Assembly: GCA_951217055.1 (NCBI GenBank)
Contig: OX578278.1
Span: forward strand, 37,159,688 to 37,223,687
From: Gerris lacustris
Taxonomy: Eukaryota; Arthropoda; Insecta; Hemiptera; Gerridae
Direction: 5' to 3'
Length of the DNA: 64,000 nucleotides
Below the pieces are notes generated by a model, which saw only the letters and a list, made by a program, of their open reading frames with translations, did not search any database and was not told where the DNA came from. The position numbers were made by a program, and so were the translations under genes. This document shows, in pieces, positions 1 through 11,370 of this stretch; the first letter of the stretch is position 1; every line of letters begins with the position of its first letter.

Positions 1-767
1 TTGAAGCCATTGCAATAGCTTAATTTTCTTCGATAATTCGCTAAAAAAGGAACTGAGATGACTAATATAATTGTATTGTAATACTATAATTAAACTTTGC
101 AATTATATTGCTAATTTTAATTTTAATTATTTTATAGTAATTGAAAAAAGTTGTACTACGATTTAAGATGACTTTTTATTAAAGTTGAATTATTGATTTT
201 TTATTATTCGTATGAATTATTGATAACATTTTTTTACACCTCTTCATCCATCTACAGTCTTCGCACAACTAGAATCGACGCGTTGACAGCACGGGAAATT
301 GAGTGACACACAGATTGGCCAACCTCTCTGGGGGGAAAAAAAAAGCCACTACGAAGCCTTCTTATACTGTTATCCAGAGGGCCTCTCCCCTCTACTAGAG
401 ACATTTATCTTTGCCTAGTTGGCCTGACCTTTTGTCCGGGAAAATCTCAAGCTCTCATTGGCTCGTCCCCCCTTTTGCTATTCTAGTTGTCGATTCTAGT
501 TGTGCGAAGACTGTAGATGGATGAAGAGGTGTAAAAAAATGTTATCAATAATTCATACGAATAATAAAAAATCAATAATTCAACTTTAATAAAAAGTCAT
601 CTTAAATCGTAGTACAACTTTTTTCAATTACTATAAAATAATTAAAATTAAAATTAGCAATATAATTGCAAAGTTTAATTATAGTATTACAATACAATTA
701 TATTAGTCATCTCAGTTCCTTTTTTAGCGAATTATCGAAGAAAATTAAGCTATTGCAATGGCTTCAA
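1..767. repeat. Long perfect inverted repeat, cut by window edge
   Basis: Positions 1-279 and 489-767 are reverse complements of each other with no mismatch that I could find (position i pairs with 768-i), around a 209-bp unique spacer (280-488). No coding frame is present. The outer part of the right arm (about 720-767) and the sequence after it (768-1045) belong to one dispersed repeat that recurs near 29.47-29.86 kb. The left arm starts at base 1, so the palindrome probably continues left of the window. It may be a foldback transposon or a recent inverted duplication. Confidence 0.9.
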
Positions 768-1050
768 AATTATTGTAATCCGAATTTTTGAAAATTCTAT
801 CCATGGAAATCCGTTTTAGACCATTCTGAATCGATTCCTAAAATTTAACACTTTTTTTATGTATGTGTCACTCCAGACGATATCTCCCCTTAGGATGCAC
901 TTAAAAATTTTAAAATGTCAATAAGAAAGGATGAGTTCGTTAGCCAGCATTTTTGGAGTCCGTTTAGGGGTCAAATTTTGACCATTTAGGGTCAAAAATA
1001 GCATAAAAATATGTTTTTCCATTTTACCCCCCTCTTATATGAAACTTATA
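768..1050 (-). repeat. Dispersed repeat, related to 29.47-29.83 kb
   Basis: Read on the minus strand, this segment matches 29470-29830 in order. Shared landmarks are the 'GGGGTAAAATGG' block, the duplicated 'GACCCTA' motifs, 'GGGGAGATATCGTCTGGAGTG' and 'GGAATCGATTCAGAATGGTC' (each 21 bases or fewer as seen). It has no ORF. It directly continues the right arm of the 1-767 inverted repeat. Confidence 0.7.
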
Positions 1051-1453
1051 TTATTAATTATCTATTTAAAAAAAAGAAAAATAATTAGTGTCACCAAATA
1101 ACAAGATGCACCTGTGTGCTAACATTCAGCACACAGGTACATATCAGAATTTGAGACAACTGTATAGTTTAGGAATTGTCACACTTAATATTTCCTAGAT
1201 GGTAGACGACTAAAAAAAGGGTTTAAGTCACCATTAAATTTTATACATTACAAGCAAAACCCGGCAGACTTTGTCCTGCCTGTGTATAATTATTTACCTA
1301 TGTAAATTTAAATATGGGTGATGTAAATGTAATCTAGAATCTACTCAAATTTCATTGTAAAATAATGAAAGATGGCTTATACTGATGAGATTCTATCATT
1401 TTTATTGGTATAAATAGATAATGAACTATACCTATAAATTTGGTCAAGTTTGG
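1051..1453. other. Non-coding AT-rich stretch
   Basis: No coding frame is supported. A short hairpin at about 1108-1140 has arms 'CACCTGTGTGCT' and 'AGCACACAGGT'. The rest is AT-rich sequence that I do not recognise. Confidence 0.5.
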
Positions 1454-1795
1454 GCAAAGTTGGTAAATTAGTAGTTTTACCCGTTTTTCTTAAATATTTC
1501 GAAAACTATGCGTTTTAGAGAAAAAAGAGCTATGTACAAAAATAATCTACATTAAATTTTGAACAAATATGGTCTAGTGCATAATCATCCCAAAGTAAAT
1601 GGTTCCAAAGTTACGGAGAGTGTAAAAATAGACATTTTTCGTATTTTTTAGATTTTTTGGCAAAAAAATGAAATTAAAGTGATAACCACTTAGTTCGACA
1701 GTATTTTAAAGACGAACACTAACAAAAATAGCAGCACAACTTCACTAGAAATAACACTCACAAACGCATTTAACGGATCTCTGAATACAAGTTAT

Positions 1796-2110
1796 GAAAT
1801 AATAAATTTAAATCAGAAAAGATAGATAAGGAACTCTGAAGTATTATATAAAAAATTAAATAAAATTATTATTATATCATATAGTTAAATAAATAAAATA
1901 TTATATATATATATTAATTTGAAGATATAGTAATTATAAATTTAAATCAGAATAAATAGATATGGAACTCTGAAGTATTATATAAAAAATAAATCAAACA
2001 ATAAATAAAATTATTATTATATAATATAGTTAAATAAATAAATTAAAAAAAAAATATATATATATATATTTGAAGATATTATAGAAATAATAAATTTAAA
2101 TCAGAAAAAA
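1796..2110. repeat. AT-rich tandem repeat, about two units
   Basis: A unit of roughly 140 bp recurs, starting near 1803, 1937 and 2091. Each begins with 'AAATTTAAATCAGA' and carries 'GGAACTCTGAAGTATTATAT' and '(TA)n' tracts. It lies inside the 1454-3388 inverted-arm element. Confidence 0.6.
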
Positions 2111-2519
2111 ATAATTTAAATCAAATTATAATTATTATTAACTATTTTGTTGTTTTTTAAACGGGAAATAGACAGCGCCGGGATCCCGGCGCTGGAGTGT
2201 ATTTTTCACTGTCTGTTCCAGTAGTTAATAATAATTATAATTTAATTTAAATTAAAATTTAAATTTTCCGAAGTATAAAACTACCAAAAAATTAAAAATT
2301 GAATGCAGAAAAAAATAGATATGGAACAGGGGAATTGTAAGTGTAAGAACTTAGAAGCGTTTCACGAGAGCTGTTATCAATAGAGAACTATGTGACAAGA
2401 CAATCAGAAAGGAACTGTTTTGGGGGAGTTCTTTAATATTAGGATTAGAAGGGGAAGGGACTAGTAGGCTAGGGCTAGCCTGAGTTGTGTTTGTGTATGT
2501 GTTTTAATTACAATATTAC

Positions 2520-2585
2520 AATATAGAGGCCCGTGGTTCAAATCCCGGCGCTGGAGTGTATTTTTCTCTGTCTGTTTCCCGAAGT
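2520..2585 (+). repeat. tRNA-like B-box remnant (possible SINE piece)
   Basis: 'GTGGTTCAAATCCCGGCGCTGG' resembles a tRNA T-arm/B box. The sequence after it, through 'GGAGTGTATTTTTC' and 'CTGTCTGTT', recurs at about 2184-2222 directly behind a palindrome. I found no A box at the expected distance and no complete cloverleaf, so this is at most a degraded SINE. Confidence 0.3.
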
Positions 2586-3388
2586 TAATAATAATATAAT
2601 TTGATTTAAATTAAAATTTAATCTTTCCTTAGTATGAATTTTACCAATATCGTAAAATATGAATATTATAATAGTAATAGTTTAAATAAGTGTGAGTGGA
2701 TATTTGCGCGCGCAATAAACTCACACATGTACAGCATAGTAGTATAGAACACTGAAACATATACATACTGACTAGGCATAAAAATGACTTGCACATTTAC
2801 ATGGTAAGGTCCCCTGTCCCACACACTCGCACTACTACTATACTACATTATACTATTCCACCTTCAATCTCTACTCTCAATCTCAACTACTTCCTTCCCT
2901 TAAAAATAAAAACTCTGTTGTCATTCCAATTCCAACCAGTTCTTAAAGAACTGCTTAAACTAAAGTACGATTCTTTTGGGAACGAAAATTCTTTGGGGAT
3001 TAAATACTAATGAATCCTTTCAAAAGCTGCAGTTTTAAAAATATTAAGATTAAAAATTATACAATTAGATATCATAATTATCACATAGAAAATATTATTA
3101 TATTTTAAAGTCATTTATGTTGGAAAGATATTCATAGTCCAGAGAAAGTTCAGAGTGGGTTTCTCCGTACCACAGGTTTACATGGCCTAGGCCTGTGTTT
3201 CGAAAAATGTCTATTTTTACACTCTCCGTAACTTTGGAACCATTTACTTTGGGAAGATTATGCACTAGACCATTTTTGTTCAAAATTTAATGTAGATTAT
3301 TTTTGAACATAGCTCTTTTTTCTCTAAAACACATAGTTTTCGAAATATTTAAGAAAAACGGGTAAAACTACTAATTTACCAACTTTGC

Positions 3389-4440
3389 CTCCCCCCCCCC
3401 CCCCCCCTTTCTGCCAAACCCGACGCTTAAAATGGTGTAACTTTTTACCAAACAATATGTGGACTGCATAGAACAACTAGAAGTTGGAGGGAAACTTTTA
3501 CTTTGGATGTTAGGGTTAGGCCGTTTTTTGGACTAATTGCACTGTACTATATCCCATTTGCTATATAATTAAACTTAAAATAAATTAAACTAATGCTAAA
3601 TCAGTGGCGGATTTAGAGGGGGGTCATGACCCCCCCTCAAATTGTTAGGTTTGCTACAAAGAAGCCTTGGCAAAAGTTTGTGTTGATTGTTTTTTACACA
3701 AGTTAAAAATGCAATATAATTTAATAGTTTTCTTCATTTTGAAATAACTACATTGTAAGAAAACTGTATTTGTATTTTGGGAAGAAAGTATGGCTATCAC
3801 AGGCGTCGTCGCCTTGGGGGACGTGTTCCCCCCAATGTTTGAGATATCTTGAAGAATTTAACCTAAAAAAATGTTTAAAATATCCAACTTGTTTTTACTT
3901 TTCTACTTATATTTTATCATTAATAATTTCATAATCATAATTTAACAAATTTGATCATGTGTTTATTAATTATAATTTATTTCCTTACACGATACTGATA
4001 CAGCCAAATAAGCACCCAATATAGTATAAATAAAAACTTATTTAGTAAGCCCCTAAGATAACAAATAGTTTTATGTAAGTGCTTATGTTACTGTAAACCT
4101 TTACCAATAAATTATTTTCCAATTTTCTATGTTATATGAGGTATTATGATATAAAATTCTTTTACATTTCAAATTGGTAATTGTAAGTAATCTATTCCCC
4201 ATTCTTGAATTCCTGAAAATGTCTTAAAAAGTCTTAGAATTTTTTTAATTTCTTAAAATTGTTCCATTTTGTGTGTTGCAACAATATGAAAATGGAAATT
4301 TTAGGCTTAGAAATCCGTAAAAACGTGATTTTAAGATGGTGAAATTAAAAAAATAAAAAAAAAAAAATCCCTAAGGCACTCCTGGGGGTATGCCCCAAAA
4401 TTTTCTGTTCATTTATATTTTTTTTTCTGTTTTACCCCCC
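3389..4440. other. Non-coding; possible hAT-type terminus at 3605
   Basis: There is a C homopolymer at 3391-3408. 'CAGTGGCGGATTTAGAGG' from 3605 looks like the left end of the hAT-like element complete at 23.7-25.2 kb, but I could not find its partner end. The rest is AT-rich, with only short ORFs that show no family signature. Confidence 0.35.
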
Positions 4441-4600
4441 TCTTAAATGAAAATATTACAAAAGTGTATACCTATATAAAAAAAAATACTGTACTCTTAA
4501 AGAACTCTCCAACGACATGCATCATGAAGGGTATATACTATTTTGACTTTTGTACCCCGTACCCTGTACCCCTGTGTACCAACATTTAAATTTTGAAATC
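4440..4600 (-). repeat. 'GGGGTACGGGGTAC' dispersed repeat copy
   Basis: On the minus strand it reads 'GGTACACAGGGGTACAGGG', then the 'ATGCATGTCGTTGGA' block, then 'AGAGTACAGTA' and 'GGGGGGTAAAA'. The same order occurs at 13.08-13.64 kb (three copies), 14.63-14.79 kb and 29.35-29.49 kb. Confidence 0.75.
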
Positions 4601-4714
4601 ATATAATCCTTCTCCAATGAAAAAATACATAAATGTGCCAACTTTCATGCCGATCTGTCAAACGGTGTCGAAGTCTTTAAATCACAAACAAACAAATAGA
4701 CTAACAGATAGACA

Positions 4715-5430
4715 TCCATTTTTTACTACGTTTTTATTAGCTTGCTTTCTTGTTTGTTTGTTTGTCCGGCACAAATCTTGCAAACGATTTTTGACTATTT
4801 TCCCAAATAGCTAGGCACTTGAAACTTTTAGAATAGCTCAGAACACGATGACAATGCATTATTTTAATACTTATAGCCATCTTTCAGCAGAATTTAATTA
4901 ATTTTCAGCAAATTTTGCTATATAGAAAGTTAGTTCGGAAAAAATCGGCAAGTTATTTTATTTGTTTTGACGTGTCCCATATTTTTACGATCTTCATTAT
5001 GACGGGTTTCAAATTTGTGATTTTTTATTAAGAGGTAAACAATGAATGACAGCTAAAAAGAATAAGTAAACAAAGAAATAAATTAATTGACGTATGGCAA
5101 CCAGGTTTGTATAAACTTGTGTACTAGATATCGGTTTATTTTTTCTATATCTGTACTTCTTTACTTGTACTTATTTTTCTTCTCTTACCCTCCCCTACAC
5201 GGGGCCATATCGATGGCCACGGTTTAGATTCGGTGTTGGTGAGATCCGTTGTTCAAAGATTTGTCCTTTTATAGGTTTAAGATCAGCTCTCTAGATGGTT
5301 GTCATTTGTGTGAAGTAAATAAATTCAGAACTATTTATATTTCACTAACATTTTATATAAAAATAAAAATTATAATATCAACATTACATGTTATGATTCA
5401 AAAGAAAATTAAAAAACGTAGTATATAAAA
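4715..5430 (+). repeat. Dispersed repeat family A, copy 1
   Basis: It shares ordered blocks with 52.38-53.17 kb (inverted) and 54.30-55.02 kb (same orientation): 'TTTTTATTAGCTTGC', 'AGCTCAGAACACGATGACAA', 'AGCCATCTTTCAGCAGAA', 'AAGATCAGCTCTCTAGATGG' and a tail toward 5430. It has no ORF. Compared with the other copies it carries an extra stretch at about 5030-5200. Confidence 0.75.
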
Positions 5431-5580
5431 TGTTCTTTTTATCTTGTAATTATATATATATATAGATTTCAAAAGTCTATTAAATATCATAATACGGCGG
5501 ACAACCAAACAAAATGTGTTTAGTAAGCATGACATGTTGTACATCCTTTTGAAGGTCTTGAAAAGTAGGAAAAGAACATA

Positions 5581-7075
5581 TCGTAAAATCTCGCATATAA
5601 TACACACAATTTTTACCAATTTATTTCTTCTAAAATAACAGTGCATATTATATGCAAGTAAAAATAATTATCTACTGATTTTCCAACTTCATTAAAGGTA
5701 GATAATTGAAAAATTACCATAATACTACCTACTTGCAACACTAAATGTCAGCGTGTAAGAAAATATGAATGTAAATGTTTCTTTTATAAAAAGAAATGAT
5801 TCTTCACACATGATTTCATCTTATTATTTCTATTTTATTTTACTCTTAAGTAATCAAATGAAACCGCTTAAATAATTACTGTGTGAGTATTTTAGCAATC
5901 TTATAAACGTTGAATTATAAAAACTTTATATTTAATTTTCTTTTGGCAATTCACTAAAAAAAAAAAAAAAAACCCTTTGGTTTTAACATTTTAAAATACC
6001 GATGGCTGTTACCGAGAACTATTTTTAGGGTCCGTAGGCAAAACCAAGGACCCTTATATTTTCCTGCGTGTGTCTGTCCGTCCGTCCTCTTGCGTGCTCT
6101 CACGGCTACAACTTTCGTCCGATCACTTTGAAATTTGGCATGTATGTGTCTTGTACCTACCCACATATTTTAAAAATATAGCGACTTATAAAAAATATTT
6201 TTCAAAAAAATTAGGGTAAAAAAACTTAAGGGTTAAATTTTTTTTTTTTTCCCGACACCGTGAGGGGTATCATATGAAAGGGTACGTCGAGCTGATTACA
6301 AAAATATATAATTCTTTGGATATAACTTTGATAGGGCGAGCGTAGGCAAGTTTGAAGTGGGTGTGAAACGTGTCCCCCCCCCTTCTATCTCGCTTATGTG
6401 AAGTGCAAAAAATCTGAAAAAATTCCTGAACATTCTTCGACCAAAAGTAAAGATACCACTTTTTTGAAATTTCGAAAAAAAAAAAATATATTATTTTTTA
6501 TTGACAAAATACGTTTTTTTATAATTATGGTCTTTTCGATGTATTTATATGGTTGTAGTCCGGTTCAGTGGCAAAAAAATACTTTATCAGAGTGTGTTTT
6601 GAGAATATCAGACCCTAAGAACGGTTCAAAGTAAGCTTTTTAGCATTTTTAAAAAACACTGTTTATACACTTTACAGTTAAACACTATGTAGTGTGGCCT
6701 ACGGACCCTCGCTGTGTGCTGACTATAGCACACACTTGACCTGTTTATTATTTTAAGGTTGTCTTCAAAGGCCCAACCGCCTTCAACAAATTATTGTAAA
6801 TGTATTACTTTATTCCTCTTAAAGATAGGATTAATTTTAAACCAACCTATGGATCCACGAGGGTTTAATAATAAATACCAACTAAATCTATTAAATTTTT
6901 CCCCCCTATTTTTCTTCTTAAAAATATCTAATATCAATAAAAAAAAAAAACACATTTTTTGTAGAAGCATAAAATTATCCCCGAATTTTGGGTGCATATT
7001 ATAGGCAAATTTTTTTTTTTTTTCTGAAATTTCAGCCCTAAATTCAGCCTGCGTATTATATGCGAGATTTTACTG
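5581..7075. mobile_element. TA-flanked TIR element (Tc1/mariner-pogo type)
   Basis: The ends are inverted copies sharing 'GTAAAATCTCGCATATAATAC'-like termini (5583-5603 and 7050-7073) and are flanked by TA (5579-5580, 7076-7077). TA duplication is the hallmark of the Tc1/mariner superfamily, including pogo. There is no transposase ORF, so it is non-autonomous. A second TIR element lies inside it. Confidence 0.6.
6028..6708. mobile_element. Nested element with GGGTCCGTAGGC termini
   Basis: A 12-bp perfect terminal inverted repeat, GGGTCCGTAGGC (6028-6039) and its complement (6697-6708), bounds a non-coding insert. The insert includes the '(TGTCTG)TCCGTCCGTCC' run and the 'GATCACTTTGAAATTTGGCA' motif seen in many arthropod repeats. 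It interrupts the 5581-7075 element, so it is younger. No clear target duplication was seen. Confidence 0.55.
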
Positions 7076-7194
7076 TAACTATTATTTCAAAATATTCATA
7101 TTTGCAAGTATAGGCAGAAATGTGGGTTTCAAAAAAATTTAAAGCTCATATTTTAGAAATCTATCCAGGTAGATTAAAAATATACAAGTTTTCA

Positions 7195-7668
7195 ACTGGA
7201 AAATGTTTCCAGGTAGTCACTTTGAAAACAAATATGGGCGATATAAGAGCACGATTCCATACGAGTTCTTTATGCACCGCATCACAAGTAAGTAAAGCTT
7301 TTGTCTCACCTCATTTTAGATACAAATCAAAGCATAAACATTAAGATAATTAACATTTAGATTACAATAATTGAAAGAACTTTTGATAATTGAATTTGAA
7401 CAAAATTGCAGTTCAAATCGATTCCTTTTCACGCCAATCATCTTTAAACAAACAAACTTTTAAAATCCTAAGATCTGAAATGAAGATATCACTACTTTCG
7501 TTCAATTAATCTAATCTTAATGTTAATAGCTTTGAGTTGCTTCTACAAAGAGGTGAGACAAAAGCTTTACTTGCTATGATGCGGCTCATAAAGAACTCCC
7601 ATAGAATTGTGCTCTTATATCCACCATACTTGTTTTCAAAATCGCTACCTACCTGGAAACCTGAAAGA
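7195..7668. repeat. Inverted repeat, arms of about 118 bp
   Basis: About 7195-7312 and 7550-7668 are diverged inverted copies around a 237-bp loop. The shared landmarks are the 'GATATAAGAGCAC', 'AGTTCTTTATG' and 'AAAGCTTTTGTCTCACCTC' blocks. Small indels separate the arms. A hairpin-type foldback repeat is likely. The ORF read through it has no recognisable family. Confidence 0.6.
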
Positions 7669-7868
7669 GCTTTAAAATAATATAAAACATGCTATAAGCA
7701 TAAGCTTTTCTTTCAACATCCTCATTTCGATCATATTTGTTTTCATGATGCTGGGAAAAAATGAAATGTTGGAATAGTAGTTACAATGTTTTCCAACTCT
7801 TTAAAACCAAGATCTTTAAAACATGTTTTAAACATGTTTTAAAGAACATAAAAACATGTTTTGTTTGT

Positions 7869-8024
7869 ACATGTCATGCTAACTTAGTGCGTAGGCTTCC
7901 GCGGGTTGGCTCTTTATCAAAAACTTGGTTTTCCGGTGAAATCCGCGTCACGATAAGGGACACTTCAACCCCTTCGTGACACGGATTTCACATGAAAACC
8001 AAGTTTTTGATAACATGTCATGCT
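7869..8024. mobile_element. Hairpin MITE with possible 12-bp duplication
   Basis: 7914-8013 forms a near-perfect hairpin with arms of about 45 bp ('TTATCAAAAACTTGGTTTTC' and its complement). 'ACATGTCATGCT' occurs at 7869-7880 and again at 8013-8024, which could be a target duplication. The surrounding sequence belongs to the 'GCCATCTTGAAAATA' tandem family. Confidence 0.5.
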
Positions 8025-8450
8025 GAATAATAACTTTTTTTTAGTAGTCCGTCATATTGATTGCTATCTTGAAAATATTAAGTGTGAAATTGTAAAATTT
8101 ACATATTCTTTTCCTACCATTCAAGACTTTTAAAACAATGAATAATGTGTTATGGTGACTTAAACCTTGTTAGTCGTCCTTAACCATCTTGATCTAGTCG
8201 TTGGCCACCATCTTGAAAATATTAAGACTGAAATCCCCAAAAAACTATAGTTATCGCAAATGCGGAAATGTACGTGTATGCAGAATTTGTTCAAATCGAT
8301 CAGTTTTTTGATTCGACAAACTAATAAACTTTTAAAATCCCAAATCACTGAAATGAAGAACTTACTACACTCGTTCAACTGTCTGAGAATATCACGACTC
8401 AGAATGAATATTATTGAGCTAATATTATATTACTTGTATTACCAAAACAC
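8025..8450 (+). repeat. 'GCCATCTTGAAAATA' tandem-family copy
   Basis: It shows the same order of blocks as 43.5-43.7 and 44.4-45.05 kb: 'TTTAGT(C/A)GTCC', 'GCCATCTTGAAAATATTAAG', 'AAAACAATG', then the 'GATCAGTTTTT', 'CAAACTAATAAACTTTT' and 'GAAATGAAGAACTTACTAC' tail. It is non-coding and more diverged than the 44-kb copies. Confidence 0.6.
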
Positions 8451-10970
8451 TTGATTATCACTATTATTCTGTTTTGATAGGGTGTAAAGCATCATTACCA
8501 AATATGCTTTTCAACAGGTGAACAACAGGTAGAAGAAGTGAGGTAAAACACCCAACTGAAGACTTAATTTTGATAATACAAAATCCTCCAGGGATCGCAT
8601 TCTTTGAGAACTCTTGAAATCGAATGGCTGCACTATTTGATTCAAAATAAATGATAATCTAGTTTAGTTAGTTGAAAAGGAAGATGGACAGCTAGGGCTC
8701 AAGCTGTAAATGTGGATCAACATATAAAGTGGATATATCGATACATTAAAGAACTATGCAGATCTCCCTGCAAGTCCGGGAGGGTAAAAATGTAATTCAA
8801 CTGTAATTTGTGTAAACATTATGCTTTCTTTTCTTTCTTCAAAATATGTGAAAAGAATCAAAAATAAAACTTTAATATGTAAAACAAAACTATGAAAAGT
8901 AATTTATCAACTATTGTATATACATTGTAATACTATTTAAGTTTAGAACTATTACTAATTCAGAAAAAAAAAATAAAAAGATATTGAAAAATAAATGTTT
9001 AAATAACACTGAACTTGGAGCGATTTCATATTTACAGGATACTTCTTTATTCTTCATTCCTTTATCTATGCCATTGAATAAATTCATTTTTTCTGAAGGT
9101 AATTTTATTTTATCATTTGTACTGTGAGTAAATTATGCTGTAATAAGTCAAGAGCTTCTTAAACGTCTGAAACTAATTCTAAATTGAGAGTAAGGGATTT
9201 CTCTATACTGATCAAGTGAAGATGGTTTCCAATTACAAGAAACTCCTAAAAATGGTTCTTAAAAAATAAAGAAATACAAAAACACCGCTAACATTAGTTC
9301 ACAGGAAGTTTGTCGGAAGGATATTTATCCTTATTTATATGAATTTTGTTCGTTGTAGAGAAATTATTTTCATTCTATAGATACACATTTATTAAGAGAA
9401 TTGTGGGACATAAAAAAAAATTGATTCTGTAACTCTGAAAACTCCCTTTTCATGTGATCATAAATCAAAATTTGATATGAAGATACGCACGCAGCCTGTC
9501 AACATGAAACTGCAACTTGGTTTGTTGCAAAATAACTTTCATTGTACTTATTGCTTTTAAGGTTTTTTTTATCCCTTAGTATTATTAAGTTTCATTAAAA
9601 ATAACAGTATGTAAATAAATATTCAATTTTACATACAGGTTTTCCAATAAATGTCTTAAAGACATATTTTTTCCTTAGTAACAACCAGTGAAGAATTTAT
9701 CTAATTACATTCTTCCACTTACAGTACTCTTCTCAGTCCCACTTATTATGTAAGTACGGGGTACTACTGTATTTAAAACTGAAACTGCTTTGATAATTAT
9801 TTAGAGAGAGTTCCTTTAAATAATTAATTTAAGATAACCTACACTGACACAAAAATTCTAACACAGTTTATTTCCCAAGTACAATAATTCAGTAAGTATA
9901 CTCTGAGATGTAAAATGTTAACAAAAGAAATGACTCACCATCAGATTCAAGTTTCTTTTTGAACATCTTGACGGAGACTCTCTTTTCGTTGAGATAAACT
10001 AGTGTATGAGTCAGTGGTGATACCCTCCTCACTGGCTGAATCTGCAATAATTGCATTTTATTTATGGATCAATACAACATTATATGCAGTTCTTTATACA
10101 TTGACATTAGTTCAATTTTATTATTGCAACACTACTAACCCTTCTCTCCTGTTACACAACCAACTTTTAAACATTTCCGGAGGTTAGAACTCCATTAAGC
10201 ATACTTGTACAGTAGATACTCTTAGAAAAAACAAAATAAGAAAAAAAAGGGAGAATGAGAAAATGTTAGAGGATTTAGATAGAGGTACCTGATTTGGAGT
10301 ATTCTTTGTCGTTTGTCAAAGGCTTGAGGGCCCTCCAAGAAGATTATTCTTCTTGATAACTTCGTTTGGCACAGGTGTGAGAATTTAAATGAATTTTGAT
10401 TAAATAATAAATAATGATAAATTTCAATTATTTTGCAAATTAGAGGTGAGGTTAAAGAGAAAAAATGAGTGAGAGAGGTACAAAGAGTTACACACATTCA
10501 GACACATTGCCAAGGTGAGATCAAGGGCTCCCCACTCCCTCCCACGCACTCACACCTAGAGAAGAAGAGGGGAAAGCCTTCCACCCCAAGGCATCATACA
10601 AAATGTGTCCCTCACATAGGAAAAACAAGGTTAAAAACCGAACAATACTTGTATATTGTAATGTGAATAAAAACTGGAAATGCAATCAGAAGCTATCAAT
10701 TGGCTTTAGAGAAGTTTGTTAAAGTTTCTACTGCAATCATGTAAAAGGTAGAAACATATTTTATGAAGAAAAGAACTGACACATTGTATAACTCCTCCTT
10801 TCAGTACTGAATGGGGTTTTTGAAGATGTGTGCTGTAGACTAAGTGTATTATTATCAATGAGGAACCCTCTGGACAGACTCATTTTCTACCTCCAACAAA
10901 ACTATCCCTCCTTCATCACACCCTTACAATTTACATTACACCTTCTAACACTTTTCTTCAAAAATTTCAA
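8451..10970. other. Mostly unique DNA with doubtful exon-like pieces
   Basis: No complete gene is supported. Three plus-strand pieces look weakly coding. Near 8534-8609 there is an open stretch ending '...LIIQNPPGIAFFENS' then stop. About 8670-8795 reads 'VDQHIKWIYRYIKELC'. 9038-9098 has a TTTACAG acceptor, 20 open codons and a GAAG|GTAATT donor. Two minus-strand pieces near 10.29-10.37 and 9.94-10.00 kb also have donor sites, but their phases do not join. No family was recognised, so I do not call a gene. Confidence 0.3.
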
Positions 10971-10974
10971 GATA

Positions 10975-11370
10975 TAAAGCTGTTTCAGACTTCAGGGAAC
11001 TTTTTTGGTACCCTGTCTGTCTGTCACTCAATTTTTGCAAACCAAAATATCTTAAAAACTACTCGTCCAATTTTAATGAAATTTAGATATGGTAGGTCAT
11101 AATTAGCCCCTTGTTGGTCCCATATAAGTTTCAACCTATTGAGCCCATTTTTTTTCTTTTCCACAAGTGCACAAACATACACTTATTTACACATATCTTC
11201 AAAAGTAATCATCTGATTATTATGAAATCTGGATGGTTTGTCGAAAGTCCGCAGATAGCCCTAAATTAATTTCAACGGTCTGCCCTGTTTAAATTTTGCT
11301 AAATTATTGATACTTTAATTCATGTAAAAAATCAAACCAAATTTGACAGATTTCAATATCATTAAATTCT
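10975..11370 (+). repeat. Dispersed repeat family D, copy 1
   Basis: It matches 31375-31790 in inverted orientation. Shared blocks are 'CTGTCTGTCTGTCACTCAAT', 'AACTACTCGTCCAATTTT', 'GGTCCCATATAAGTTT' and 'TTCATGTAAAAAATCAAACC'. It has no ORF. The 'GTCTGTCTGTC' tract and the TTTTAATGAAATTT motif are typical of dispersed arthropod repeats. Confidence 0.7.

Larger units (their letters stand above)
1454..3388. repeat. Element with 188-bp inverted arms
   Basis: 1454-1641 and 3201-3388 are inverted copies of each other with equal length and few differences (i pairs with 4842-i). The right arm abuts a run of about 18 C (3391-3408). The 1.56-kb interior has an AT-rich tandem repeat (about 1796-2110), a 22-bp GC-rich palindrome (about 2174-2195) and a pol III B-box-like motif near 2531. 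This fits a non-autonomous long-TIR or foldback element. No target duplication was recognised. Confidence 0.6.

Noticed and set aside
2520..2585. Functional tRNA gene
   Set aside because: Only a B-box-like arm is present; no A box or acceptor stem.
9943..10370. Two minus-strand exon candidates ('LSRRIIFLEGPQAFDKRQRI', 'YLNEKRVSVKMFKKKLESD')
   Set aside because: Good donors (GTACCT, GTGAGT), but joining them gives a stop, the acceptors are weak, and no family is recognised.
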